Source: Bryoerythrophyllum caledonicum | Lineage: Eukaryota; Streptophyta; Bryopsida; Pottiales; Pottiaceae | Direction of reading: 5' to 3' | NCBI GenBank assembly: GCA_963971425.1 | Contig: OZ020526.1 | Coordinates: forward strand, 62,001-126,000 | DNA: 64,000 bases | Part shown: positions 1-11,162 of the stretch, piece after piece | Layout of the letters: each line of letters begins with the position of its first letter | How positions within the stretch are numbered: the stretch's first letter is position 1 | Made by a program: the position numbers and the translations under genes | Notes under the pieces: generated by a model | Seen by the model: the letters and a program-made list of their open reading frames with translations, nothing else | Databases searched by the model: none | Told to the model about the DNA's origin: nothing

Positions 1-706
1 AGTTAGAATTGCGTTTCTGTTGTTTTGCTTAAGTTTAACTCACAGATCTGAAGTTTCCGCACTCAATTATAGCAAATTAGACAACCCACAACAATTCGGG
101 ACTTGATTCTAACTCTTAAGTGCAGAAATGATATTGGGTTTAGTAGATCGGCATAGATCTATATCAGATCTAGTGTTTTCAAGCCGAATCTCTAATACCC
201 ACAACCAAATGGAACTCCAAATGATCTTCTAACTACGAGATCCTACTCACACATTCAAACCCTCACACAAACACACCGTAGATAGTAGCAAAGCCTTGCT
301 TTACTTCCTCAAACGTTTATAAACCTCTTCCATACTCCATACAACTCAAGATCCACACAATACGTCCACTTCCTAGCTCTCTAACTCCACTTCTACAATC
401 TCGTCTAACACACCAAGAGCTCCACACACCCACACCAAGAGAGAAGAAGAACCAAATCCCCCAAGGAGTGGCTCTCTAACCCCTCCAAACCCTAATTCTC
501 CATAATGAATGAGAGCTGTCCGGATGGATGACATCCATGTCCGGACAGTTTCATCCAAAATCTGGATAGTTCATCCAAAGTCCCGACTGGACAGTTTCAT
601 CCACTGCCCAGATTCATCCACTGGTTTACTTTCTAACCATAACTACTTAATAACTTCGAAAAATTACTACCTGGAGCTCATAAGAAGCTTAAATCCCCGG
701 TTAACA
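1..706 (-). repeat. 3' LTR of element A copy 1, cut by window start
   Basis: This matches 24353-25058 base for base apart from about seven substitutions, with no net indel. In element orientation it begins TGTTAACCGG at position 706. The other copy shows a full length of 867 bp, so about 161 bp lie outside the window. ORFs inside it are incidental. Confidence 0.9.
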
Positions 707-719
707 TTATCCCCCTTTT
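707..719 (-). other. Polypurine tract of element A copy 1
   Basis: On the minus strand this reads AAAAGGGGGATAA and directly abuts the first base of the LTR (TGTTAACC). This is the expected position of the plus-strand primer of an LTR retrotransposon, and it sets the orientation of the element. Between here and 836 I see no gene. Confidence 0.8.
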
Positions 720-835
720 GAACAACATCTGCCCTCAGATGTTCAAGTGGTAAACTGGAGAAAAACATAAGTCCAGAGATCTAAGACCAGGTTAGAAGTC
801 CAGACAAGTCACCTCTAGAGTTCCGCTGGACATCT

Positions 836-2050
836 CTAGCCACTAGAAGGGAGACACACTATGCTTGGAACGTCTTCAACGCTGGACACACCAACTCCAG
901 ACTCAACACGGGTCTTTGCTTGTACCGCAGGTCCAGGTCTGGACACTAATGGCTTCTCCGTGATCGGTTCGGTTACTAAAACACTCGGTTGCTCGATGGC
1001 ACTGGACAATACCACCCTAGGAGGCGGCATAGATGTCCAGATGGTTCGCGGAACCACTGCAGAACTGGATCCTCCCTGGACGTGATAAGACGTACTCCCA
1101 AACGGAATGGTTGAAATTGAAAAATCTGGAGTTGGAAGACCACTCCCAGATACCTTGCTACATGGAATCGAACTCACTCCTTCATCTGGAAGTTCTTCTG
1201 CCTCCTCTTCAGAAAAATAGATGAAATCTGGATAGGCATCAACAAAGCAAAGAAGATATTGATTCAAGCGGTCCAGATCGACCTGATAAGCTCCTACCTC
1301 GTTCACAATTTGGCGGCGTGAAGCCGTTAGTAGTGGCTGGACTATCCCTCGATTGGAGGTCTGCTGGCGTCCCTCAACTAACTCCAGTCGACGGCGAAGC
1401 AGGTGGTTATCGATCACCATCTGGTCGAATGCTTTGAGACGAGCGCTCAACTTGGTCTCCTGTTCTACTCTCTCAATCTGGGCTGCGGCCACTCGACTTG
1501 GATCCAATCTGGACTTTTCCTGTCTGGAGACTTCCAACTCCTGCTGCTGAGCTACCACCGTTTGTGAAGTCGTCTGGACCTGGAGTTGGAGCTCCTGGAC
1601 AGTCCTACGAAGTATGGTGTTCTCCTGAAGTAATTGTTCCCGAGTTGGCGGTCCCTGATCCAACTGCACCCGTAATGTTTGAGTTCTGGACAAGGCTTTA
1701 GAGCTAAGATCCAGATAGTGAAATACCTCCTGAAATCCTTCCGCCACGTCTTGATTCTGTTGTTGGATGTGGAGGATGGCCCGTTCCAGCTCTAGATCTC
1801 CAGCAATACCAATCGGAGGATCTCCTGATCTGTTGTCCGGTCTCACTACCTGAATAGGAACGTCCAGAACTGGAGGTGGGTCTTCTAACGCCACCGGAAC
1901 TGCCACCTCTGGCACCATATCGCAGGACTCCCTTGGTACAACGGACTGTACTGGACTTGCTCGAGATGGTGACTCGTCCTCCATCTCCAAGTGTTTCCCC
2001 AATCTTCGAAAACTTCTGGTGATCCTCGGAAGTGGGCTGGATACGTCCAC
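836..2050 (-). pseudogene. Element A extra ORF, C-terminal coiled-coil segment
   Basis: A 404-residue open segment lies between the integrase region and the 3' LTR, in sense orientation. Its first part is Pro/Ser/Val-rich. The centre (about residues 95-260) is rich in Gln, Glu, Leu and Arg with heptad-like spacing, so a coiled coil is likely. The tail is acidic, then low-complexity. It lies downstream of 2222-2524 and 2534-4837 and is probably the C-terminal part of one ancestral extra ORF split by frame changes. The intact ORF at 20385-22376 has the same plan: globular N-terminal part, low-complexity linker, then coiled coil. Extra ORFs are known in Tat-lineage Ty3 elements; their function is unknown. 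The 171 bases up to 2222 probably belong to the same broken frame. Confidence 0.5.
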
Positions 2051-2221
2051 TTCTAATCCTGCCTCCTCTGGCGGAAACTGCCTTTGGTTAGAAGTGACCT
2101 CGCCTCGTTCTAATTCCCGGAGTTCTTGGGAGTCCAGTTCTGATGCTATATTGGCTGCAAGAGTCTGGGGAGTGAGTAGAGGTTGGACCTGTCTGGGCCT
2201 TTTCCGGCTCTTGATTGGGCT

Positions 2222-2524
2222 CTAAGGAGGAGTCCTCTTCCTTGAATGACTCCTTGTGGAGCGTCTTCCTGGAAGTGACGTGGTCGAAGGAGGTGGTCCT
2301 TCTGGAGATAATGTGATAGGTATGGGATTTAGGGGAGTCTGTCCCCGAGAGTCTTCTTCACGCTCCTGCAAGTCCAGAGGTACCCCAGAAGAGGTATGCC
2401 CTGGGTAAATTTGGACATCTGGATCACAATACTCCTCATGTGGAAACCAACTCATGAGTAAGGTATCTATCAACTCTGCGCCTGGAATCTCGGTCATTCC
2501 CTCGAGATATACTCTTGTCAACAT
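2222..2524 (-). pseudogene. Element A extra ORF, middle segment
   Basis: This 100-residue open segment follows the 767-residue ORF after a frame change at about 2525-2540. Its acidic and Pro-rich stretch resembles in composition and position the linker of the intact ORF at 20385-22376, which also has a short helix-like stretch followed by acidic and Pro/Ser-rich sequence. It ends in a basic Arg/Ser/Lys tail. It has no recognisable domain. I read it as the middle of the broken extra ORF and not as a gene of its own. Confidence 0.4.
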
Positions 2525-2533
2525 CCTCCTCAG

Positions 2534-4837
2534 TCATGATACCACCAATGGTGCCCAGTTGTGATTATAGTCCTTGGTTTCTACTGCATGATAGAAATGA
2601 GCCATAAGCTCATTACTCGCATGTGAAGACCGTTTCTTCACACATAGTACCTCCACCAAGGCCTGGATGCGGGTCTGATACAGTGTAGAGAGTCTTGATA
2701 TCTGGACGCCATCTGTAGTAAAATGTTTAGCTGTCAGGCTAAAACGCTTCTGATACAGCCGATGCGATTCCTTGGTGCTCCTGGAAATAACCAACGTCTG
2801 CGTGCCTTCCAAGCCCAAGGCTTCCTGGACTACCTCTTGAGTGATGGCCACTGGAATACCCCGGACTACCGCCCGCACGGGTGATTCTGGAGTTAATGTC
2901 TCCGATCTCTCATGAATGAAACCTTCTACAAAATCCCGAACCAACTCCTCTCGAGGTGTAGACCATGTATACTCATAGAACGCTCCAAGTCCCACGGATC
3001 CAACCCAAGCATCATCATGGATCTCTCTCCAATTCTGCCAGAATTTAAATTGTAAAAACTGGAGATTTAGCCTTCGGTTTACCTGTCGGGGAATTTGCAG
3101 CCGTCTGGGAACTCTAGCATCCTGTTGTGTCACCTTCCGCCGAACAGGAACAACTTCTCCGGCGTTCGCAACTCCCGAAATACTGGCAGGTAGTCCAGTG
3201 CTCCCTGTAGGCTTCAACACCACTCCAGAAAGTCCAGCTGGAAATGGAAACTCCGGATGGTTTGGATCTTCTCCTGGAACAGTAGTCAACTCCAGAGGGG
3301 CACCTCTACCCGGGGGAGTCATCAGGGATGTCCTGGACTCTGGATGTGGCACTGGACCCGGAGCTGATATCCCTAGAACGCTGGCTGGTACATCGGTGGT
3401 GATAGCGGATGACATAATCTCTCGAATGGAATGCCCGAGTCCTTCAGGTGTAGAAGTTCCTCCTACCATTCTCGAATCCAGGCTCTGGACTTTTCCACTA
3501 TTAACAGCTCCAGAACTACGACTTGTAGATTCAAACCTTGGAACAACAATTCCAGAATGAGGAGATATCCTTAAACTCGTTTCCAGGTTCCACCACTCTC
3601 CAGTTTTAGACTCTTCTAACCCTAGTTTTTTTTTTCTTTTAATTTTTCTAGTTTCCTTATCTAATTGGTGACGATTTTGCAAACTCACCAAAGCTTCCAC
3701 TATTCCAGCAGTCTGACCTTTATCCGTAGTTGGTGTAGTGATGTACAAGTGTTTCCACCTATCCTTGCCCTCTCCCGCCTTGCTCTCCCCTTTCGATTTC
3801 TCCTGTCGGCTTGGATGACTCTGGACCTTGACTGCTTTTCGTACTCGCCCTATCGCGGCACCTGCTGCTTCTTTTGGGATTGTCTCCTTTGCCTTCGTGC
3901 ACGTGGCTGTGGCGGCGCAGTTGGTGTCGGTTTTGTTCTTTGCTGAAATCCCCGCTGTTTCTTCCTGGTCCACTCTTGTTTTCAGCAGCTGGGCGATCGC
4001 GGTCTCTCTTCGTGCCTTCTTTGCCTCCCTGGTCGCTACGCTCTCCTTCCCGAATTCTCCTACGTCGTCCAAGGGTTTGGCTGCCTCCTCGATAACGGCT
4101 CTTGATGCGCCGGCACTAGTTTTCGTGGGTGTCTCCCCGGTTACCCGCTCCGCTGCGTACTGCCAAGGTCGCTTCCCATTGTACCTCGGAACCCTATTCT
4201 TGCCTCCAAATTCCGTCACGTCTCCTTCGGCTCGCTCTCCTAGTCCTCGATGCGCCGCTGCCGGTGCTTCCTTTGTTGTTTTCGCAACTGTTGGCACCTG
4301 GACTCGTGGTGGTGCCTGGAACTTCACTGATCGAGTCCGGTGGCTCGAAGAAGGGGGTATCTGCTGCTGCGATGGCGCTCGCTGGAGTTGCTGCGCTCTT
4401 ACTACTTTCAAAACCCTAGCTTTTTCTCTCTCTTGTATAGTACTCTTCGTACCCTCAGCACTCCTAACTCCCTTCTCACTCGACTCCACCCACCGCTCTC
4501 TTGACTCCACCCTCTGCTCTCTCGTCTCCTTCTCTTCGCTTCTCTCGGCTTGTCTCCTTACCCAGTAGCTGCTTGCCGGATCTTCCTGCCTCCTACCTGG
4601 GTGACTGTCCTCCAATCTGGATGATATTCTTTTCATCCACAGTTCTTCATCCATCATACACAGAGTTTGTCCGTGCTGATATCTATCATTTGTGCTGGAT
4701 GTCCTTGTTACGGGATGGCGGTTTTCATCTCGGTTAGATGAAAACGGTTTCATCCAAAAAAATTGTCCTTTTCGAGGAAATCGTTCGTTGTCAAGCCATT
4801 CCCCTTCAATCTGGATAAATCTGAATCTTGCTCGCAC
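2534..4837 (-). pseudogene. Element A extra ORF, N-terminal and plant-transposon-protein-like part
   Basis: The 767-residue open frame starts with about 400 residues of low-complexity, Lys/Glu/Arg/Ala-rich sequence. A Pro/Ser/Gly-rich linker follows, then a globular C-terminal part (about residues 580-767). That part contains a WSTPREELVRDFVEGF stretch and, about 25 residues later, a VRAVVRGIPV stretch. This resembles the domain called putative plant transposon protein in Athila/Tat extra ORFs; I am matching from memory and it needs a profile search. The ORF stops just before the next segment, where the frame changes. Copy 2 has a counterpart at 57006-58765 with a private stop at 58212-58214. 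The true start is uncertain because the N-terminal region overlaps another open frame at 4750-5052. Confidence 0.5.
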
Positions 4838-5577
4838 AGTTCCTCAGTTTTGTATATGTCCAGATGAAACGAAAATTCTTCAGAGTAAATTTCATCTACT
4901 CCAGACACAGTTTGCTCTATTTTACTCCCTTCTTCTCCTTGGAATGAGAAATTCATCTCACATAGAGGTTGTACCTTACTGGTAGGCTGCATGCTGGAAC
5001 TGGGGTTTTCCTTACTTCCTTGGCCAGTTTCTTTCTCCACAATGGTCACCATGTTGCATCCTTACATCAGCCCCCACCGTTTCTGCTCAATCTCCCGTCT
5101 CCATTCTTCCTCCTCCTGTTGCTGCTAGTTTCTTTTGGAGTTGCCTTTCTCCTTCTGTTGACTTTCTGGTGTGTGGATGTCCAGTTGGTTGTATATTGCC
5201 AATGTTGAGGTAAACACTAGACTTTGCAATTTGCTCGGATTCTCCAGGGCCACTATTTCGCATTCTCCTCCCTCTTTAAACTCTAGACCTCCAAGTCCTT
5301 CACGGTTTATCTCCATCCCTTGAACAGTCAAGCGCTCCCCTGGACTTCTAGGCTGTACAAGTCTGTGTACAGGTGTTGACATATTCTCTGGACCACCATG
5401 TCCAGACAACTCCAGATTGACTTCGTGGGTCATTTGCGCTGTCTGATTTTCTCTTGCTAGAGTTGTTGTAGCATCTGAACTTCCCAAAAAAGTTGAAGTG
5501 ACCTGCACTTGGTCTTCCGGACCTCTATCCCCCTTTTGTTGCACAATCCATCCTTGGATTGAGTCACCGGGAAGCAC
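4750..5577 (-). pseudogene. Element A linker ORFs between integrase and extra ORF
   Basis: Two open segments of 150 residues (5125-5577) and 100 residues (4750-5052) lie between the integrase C-terminus and the extra ORF. Both are hydrophilic and rich in Glu, Ser, Gln and Thr, and match no family I know. Copy 2 carries nearly identical versions (56266-56718 and 56776-57093). The copies are almost identical everywhere, so this does not show that the segments are translated. They may be parts of the same ancestral extra ORF or untranslated spacer. Confidence 0.35.
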
Positions 5578-5683
5578 TAGGAGTGACTAGTCTTTCTCAT
5601 AGAACCGATAAGACTTGAGTTTGTTATTGTTGACCAGTATCGGGTTGGGGTCGAAATTGTCCACCTTCACTAGAAGGGCGGTA

Positions 5684-6736
5684 TTATTCTGTAACCTGTA
5701 CTGGATCCGGTAAGGTCCAAACCACCGACTCTTGAATTTGCCCGCGTGCTCCTATGGCCCTTTGGATACCATAAAACATGATCTCTAACCTAGAAGTCCT
5801 TCTGCTTGTAATGTTGCTGACTCCACAGTGCTCGGTCCCACTGCCGTTTGCCAACCTGCTCCTCGGCCACTGTTCAGTATGTGTCCACCTGTTCCAGATC
5901 TGCAATTTGAGCTGTCAAGACAAGTGTAGACGTATAGTCCAGAGAACCTTCCGATGTCCGAGTCGGAATCAGATTCTCCGTTGGCATCAATCGATGTAAT
6001 CCATATACCAATTGGAATGGTGTATGTCCAATTGATACCTTGTATGCTGTTCGGTAGGAAAACATCACAGTATGGAGATGTTCATCCCAGTCCGTGCGCT
6101 TCTCATTCACCAACTTTGTGAGGAGATGACCAATCACCTTGTTGGTAGATTCCGCTTGACCATTTCCCTGTGGATAGTATGTTGTAGAAGCCCGGTGCTG
6201 GAGTAGAAAATGGTCCACCATATACTCTATTGCCTCATTGATAAAGTGGGAACCTTGGTCACTGACAAGTGTCAAGGGACACGCGTACCTGGTTAGTATC
6301 TGTTCATACAGAAACCTTGCAGTGACAGCAACAGAGTTTGTTTTCAGAGCCCGAGTCTGACCCACTTGGTGGCATAATCCGTTGCCACCAGAATGTACCG
6401 ACACCCAGTTCTGGATGCCATGGGTTTAATGGGCCCAATAAAGTCCAGACCCCACTTCATAAAGGGCTCCGCTGGCATGCTGGTAACTAGTTGGGCTAGT
6501 CCAGTGTTGGCCATCCCTCCCACACGTTGACATTTGTCACAAGCCCGACAATATTCAGATACGTCCCTGTGCAGGGCTGGCCACCAATATCCAGCATCCA
6601 GAATTTTCCGGGCTGTAATATCTTGCAAAAAATGGCCGCCTCCAACTCCAGCATGTAGCTCCCGCATGACCAGTTCTGCCTGGACCGGGTCCAGTACTCG
6701 ACGGATAACCAAATCCTGCCCCCGCTTGTGCAGCAC
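5684..6736 (-). pseudogene. Element A copy 1 integrase, frameshifted
   Basis: Three open pieces in different frames make up a Ty3-type integrase. The piece at 6344-6736 holds the HHCC zinc-binding region (His pair in HAGVGGGH, Cys pair in CRACDKC) and the first catalytic Asp in the WGLDFIGP motif. A frameshift near 6344-6360 then moves the reading to 5874-6404, which has the second Asp (SDQGSHF) and the catalytic Glu (GNGQAEST). A stop after a DTY triplet (5874-5876) precedes the C-terminal piece at 5684-5905. An in-frame TGA at 6737-6739 separates it from the RNase H side. All lesions recur in copy 2, so they predate the duplication. The enzyme cannot be made as one chain from this copy. Confidence 0.85.
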
Positions 6737-6858
6737 TCAAGATATGAGGGTAAACGGCAATGATTTGAGGATGAGCTTTCGTTGTTCATCCTTGGTCAAT
6801 TCTGGACGTAAATGTCCAGTACGGAGGTAGGCCGTCACATCTTGTAACCACTCTGGGT

Positions 6859-8415
6859 TCACGTAAAACAGGCCGGCATCTCCAGTCTGATCCTCAACGC
6901 CAGTGGGTGGTTCCCATTGGGTAGTCTGGACAACGCATCTGCTATGCCATGAGTCTTGCCTGGTTTATAAACCACCGTGAAGTCGTACTCTTGAAACAAC
7001 AAGAGCCATCGTGCAATTCTACCGGATACCTGCGATTTATTGACCAGGTACACTAAAGCCATATGATCCACATAAAAGATAATTTTATTGCCCAACAAAT
7101 AGTGTCTGTACTTGTTCAGAGCGTATACCATCGCCAGAGCTTCCCGTTCTGTCGTGGTGTAATTCTTCTCGACTGAATTCAACAGCCGAGAAGCATAGGA
7201 GATCGGCTGGTCACATTTCCCAGTGGGATTCTGGGCCAACATAACTCCCACTGCGATGTTTGATGCATCTGTATGTAGGTGAAACTCCAGATCCCAATGT
7301 GGCACAATTAGAATCGGGGCATTCTGGTACTTCTCCTTGATATCCAGCCAAGCTTTCGCGCATTGTTCAGTCCAGATGAATTCCTCGGCTTTGCGCATGA
7401 GCTTGGTAATAGGCTCCATGATGTGCGCATAAGACCGGATATAGCACCTGTTGAACTGGGCAAAGCCGTTAAACACTTGGACATCTCCAGGTTTTGTCGG
7501 TCTTGGCATGTTGGCAATGACCTCAATTTTCTTCGGGTCTGGAAATTTGCCTTCCCTAGATACGACATGGCCCAATATGATTCCAGAGTACACCAATAGT
7601 GCACACTTGTCCGAGTTCAGACTAATGCCGTACTCCCGACACTTGATAAAGCACAACCGAAGTTTCTCCAAGTGAGTGAAAATATCACTATAGACGCTGA
7701 AATCGTCCAGAAATAGCTTCATGAAGTCGTCAATATACTCCCGAAAAGCTCGGTTTACCGCTCTCCGGTATGTGGGTGGAGCATTCTTGAATCCGAATGG
7801 CATCACTATCCAGACGAAAGCTCCCCAATCTGTAACAAATGTTGTTTTGTATCTATCCTCCGGGGCAATCTAGATCTGATGGTATCCAGAATATTCGTCC
7901 AGATTGGGGAAGAAGTACATCTCATGTCCTGCGACAGTATCTGGCACTTCCTCTGTAAAAGGCAACGGATATGGATCTTTCTTGGTTGCCGCATTCAACT
8001 TCCGAAAGTCTACACAGATACGCAATTTCCCATTCTTCTTCGGCACTATGACTATTGGTGATAGCCATGTGGCATCTTCCACAGGTGTGATGAATCCAGC
8101 CTGTAGTAATTTGTCCAGATTACGCTTGACAATGCTGGCATAGTTAGGATTCATCCGGTATCTGGCTTGATGTGCTGGAGGAATATCCTTGTCCAGCTCA
8201 ATCCTGTGTTGGGCTATTGAAGGGGGAATTCCCTTCAAATCCTTGTACGTCCAGGCATAGACATCCTTATACTCCCGAAGGAGTGTCTCTGCTTGTGCTG
8301 CCAGTTCCGGATCCAGATCAGCATTAATCATTAAATACTGTGGGTCCTCCTTTGTCCCAACATTGACCTTCCGCAGTTGTTCTAACTCGGGAAGTGTCCA
8401 GGCCGCCACCTTCAT
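6859..8415 (-). pseudogene. Element A copy 1 reverse transcriptase-RNase H, with in-frame TAG
   Basis: One reading frame interrupted by a TAG at 7870-7872. The upstream part (181 residues) has fingers/palm motifs including WLSPIVIVPKKNGKLRICVDFRKLN. The downstream part (315 residues) has MPFG, the polymerase active site as FLDDFSVYSD, and an RNase H domain with HTDASNIAVG and the TEREALAMVYAL region. The TAG replaces a Gln-like position just before the conserved APEDRYKTTF stretch. The frame is lost after the RNase H at 6859. The start overlaps the end of the protease-side frame by an ATGA tetranucleotide at 8412-8415. Copy 2 has the same TAG and differs at very few residues. Confidence 0.88.
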
Positions 8416-8866
8416 GTTCTGGACCTTGCTGGAGTTTCGTCTACATCAATGTCACCTTCCGTGAATGTGTAGAAGTGATCCGGGTACGTGGCATCTTTAC
8501 TCGTCTGGCCCTCGGAAGAGGCCTGCGGGTCTGTCACCATCTCCTTTAACGTGGGAGTGTCTGGGAGCAAGTTCGAATCTAGACTTGGGCCGAAACTGGA
8601 TAGCGTGACTGTTCCAACGACCAAAATGTCTGATTCTGTTTCCAACCACCTAGACTCCTCCTCCTCGGTGAGTCCAACCTCAAAGCTATAGGCGACCACA
8701 ACTTCCGGGAGCTTCGGTCTGGGACCTGTGCGCTGATGCACCGGAATGGTTTTCACTGTGCCGCCTCCTCCAATTGTCACCAGGTTGTTGCCCCAATTGT
8801 GCTGGACTTTGGCATCTATCAGCCATGGTCTTCCGAGCAACATACTATAGGCTTCATTAACCTCCT
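8412..8866 (-). pseudogene. Element A copy 1 protease C-terminal part and linker
   Basis: This is the continuation of the gag-protease frame beyond the S1 solo LTR. It starts with a VNEAYSMLLGRPWL stretch, the C-terminal LLGRPWL motif typical of Ty3 aspartic proteases, and runs through an acidic linker to a TGA that overlaps the RT start. The open frame continues to 8912, but its first 15 or so codons lie in the solo LTR and are not native. The N-terminal half of the protease, with the D-G-G-S active site, is on the other side of the LTR at about 11250-11350. Confidence 0.75.
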
Positions 8867-9549
8867 TGTGAGCCAAATAAACCGCCCCTAAAGGGTGGCA
8901 TACCTTGAACACAAGATTCTAATACGGAGCCTAGTTACTTGTGTAACCAATCCTCGGCCCATTCATACACAACTTATACAAGCATGGTGACACATCTCAT
9001 GTTCACTTGGGTTCCTTGTGGTTACTTAGTGAGGTGGTGACTTGATCCAGCCTTCTAATTGAACCCACCTTTGAACAAGTGTAACTTTTGCTCTAGGGCT
9101 CCGAATGCAACGTTTCCAACTCTTATGGGTTCACTTCAGCATTCCGAACTTGATTAGACCCTTAATGATCAGTTTCAGGCTTAGGTGTGACCCTGGGACC
9201 AGTTGGCAGCAGACAGGCTTCCCTACTTCCAACAACGTCATAATCCTAATTATCTCCTCGACTCTAACTCCGATTCTTATGTTTGTTTTTTCTATTCCTA
9301 TTAGTTTTTTATGCTCAACATGATGGCAGCCTTCCATTAATCATTTGACTCGACCCTGGACCTCACAGCCAGCGACCAGCAGTGCACCTTCAACATACAT
9401 GTTTACTCAAAAGTTGTAGCCAAACATTCACATGCACGCCCATATACTTCACATCATTAACCCCACCTTAACACTAAGCTACTCATGAGCATCTAGATGC
9501 GTTCTCTTATTCTTATAGAGTGATCACCTAGTTAAGTGGAGTTGACTGT

Positions 9550-9618
9550 AACCCTAATTCTAGTGAAATTTTGACAGCGCTTCCGCGTGACGTGTGTGAA
9601 TAGAAAAATTAGGGTTTC
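9550..9618 (-). promoter_or_regulatory. Conserved LTR stem-loop with GCGGAAGCG loop (S1, copy 1)
   Basis: An imperfect inverted repeat has arms AACCCTAATTTTTCTA and TAGAATTAGGGTT on the minus strand, enclosing CGCGGAAGCGCTG. The same structure sits at about the same distance from the 3' end in the S2 LTR and the second S1 copy, and in decayed form in S3. The arms contain the telo-box-like AACCCTAA. A role in transcription, polyadenylation or packaging is inferred from position only. Confidence 0.55.
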
Positions 9619-9689
9619 CTTAAGCACAAGGAATTGACTATTAGCCGGGGGAAGGGAGGGACTCCTTGATTCGATTCAATTCACCCTCC

Positions 9690-10312
9690 TTCCTTCAGTT
9701 CGCTGGTCCTCTTCTTCGTGATAGCCCCCTCTTTGTGTGTTGGTCCTCTTCTTCCCTATAGCCTCCTCTTCGTGTGATGGTCCTCTTCTTCGTGATAGCC
9801 TGCTCTTCGTGTGCTGGTCATCTTCTTCGTGATCTCGTCCTCTTCTTCGTTGATCTTCTTCTTCGTGTGCTGGTCCTCTTCTTCGTGATAGCCTCCTCTT
9901 CGTGTACCAGTCCTCTTCCTCGTGATCTCGTCCTCTTCATATGCTGGTCCTCTTCTTCGTGATCTCGTCCTCTTCTTCGTGATCTCGTCCTCTTCGTGTG
10001 CTGGTCCTCTTCTTCGTGATAGCCTCTTCTTCGTGGGCTGGTCCTCTTCTTCGTTATAGCCTCCTCTTCGTGTGCTGGTCCTCTTCTTCGTGATAGCCTC
10101 CTCTTCGTGTACTGGTCCTCTTCCTCGTGATCTCGTCCTCTTTGTGTGTTGGTCCTCTTCTTCGTGATCTCGTCCTCTTCGTGTGCTGGTCGTCTTCTTT
10201 GTGATCTCGTCCTCTTCGTGTGCTGGTCCTCTTCTTCGTGATAGCCTCCTCTTCGTGTGCTGGTCCTCTTCTTCGTGATCTCGTCCTCTTCGTTCCCGGT
10301 TCAGCTCCTGTC
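9690..10312. repeat. GA/TC-rich minisatellite inside S1
   Basis: An imperfect tandem array of about 37-bp units alternates two related half-units (on the minus strand GAGGACGAGATCACGAAGAA and GAGGACCAGCACACGAA). It makes long charged ORFs in several frames that I do not regard as genes. The homologous array in copy 2 covers about 51520-52140 with a slightly different unit order. Confidence 0.85.
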
Positions 10313-11162
10313 CTCACCTAATTCGCACTTCCAGTGGCCGGGGCTTCCGGCTCTCATTCCTCAGTTCCTCTTCTTGTACATTCTCTCTACACCACCTGTT
10401 CCCTCTTTTCCTACGCCTCTCTAGCCGAATGCCATCGCTCCAGGGAGTAACCCCCCAGCCTTCGTTCTCCTTGAGTTCCCAAAAAAAGTTCCCCGCCGCC
10501 TTTTGCCTTCTTTCATTAATGGCTTACTCCTTACAAAACCTATTAAACCTATATCTACTAATTCCGTGCCACCCTTGCATTTAACAAGAGTGGGTGTCCC
10601 ACTAACCAAGGAATATCTAAATCTAAACATTGACTCCATGCCACATGGGTGTGCATGATCTCAATAAGTGAGCTATTAGCTAAATTCCAAAGGTGCTAAA
10701 TCTAATTTAATCTACCTAAATGGAATTCCCCTTGCTTGGGGTTAGGATTAAGTTACCAAGTGATGGTGAGGGCGTTTCCCACTTCTTTTGGACCCTTTTT
10801 TTTTTTTCTACTTCTCCTCATCATCATTCTTCTTCTTCTCCTAATTTTTCCCCGTGGTTTCCTCCACCACTTTACTTTCTTTCTTTCTTATTGTTTTTGT
10901 TTTTGTTTTTTTTTTCCATCTCTAGTCTTCTCTTCATTTTTCCTTCCCTAATTTTTTTTTTTTTTTTGGTTAACTTAATAAAACCCGTGGTTGCCATAAA
11001 GTGGCTCCTATTTAAGAAATTAGTGAATGGAAAGGCCATTTAGCCATATTGATCAAAAATCATGGGTTAATCTTATTGGATTACCCACTTCAACTACTAG
11101 TTGAACCTAACACAATTGATGTGCGGTCCATTCATCGTCGGGAGCCGTTTTGGCTGCTCACA

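Larger units (their letters stand above)
8867..11162 (-). repeat. Solo LTR S1 (copy in element A copy 1)
   Basis: The element-oriented ends are TGTGAGCAGCC and GGCTCACA. It is flanked by a perfect 5-bp target duplication (CTCCT on the plus strand at 8862-8866 and 11163-11167). It splits the protease coding sequence in two. There is no internal coding region, so this is a solo LTR left by LTR-LTR recombination, 2296 bp long. The same insertion at the same site is present in copy 2 (50644-52976). Alternative: a non-autonomous DNA transposon with TGTGAGC ends. The LTR reading is favoured by the 5-bp duplication, the TG/CA ends and the shared LTR stem-loop. Confidence 0.8.

Noticed and set aside
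3828-4568. 246-residue ORF on the plus strand (and its mirror at 57275-58015)
   Set aside because: It is antisense to the Lys/Glu-rich part of the element A extra ORF and has a low-complexity, biased composition; a shadow frame.
10054-10317. Arg/Glu-rich protein encoded in the S1 minisatellite
   Set aside because: It is produced by the repeat unit itself and is open in several frames.
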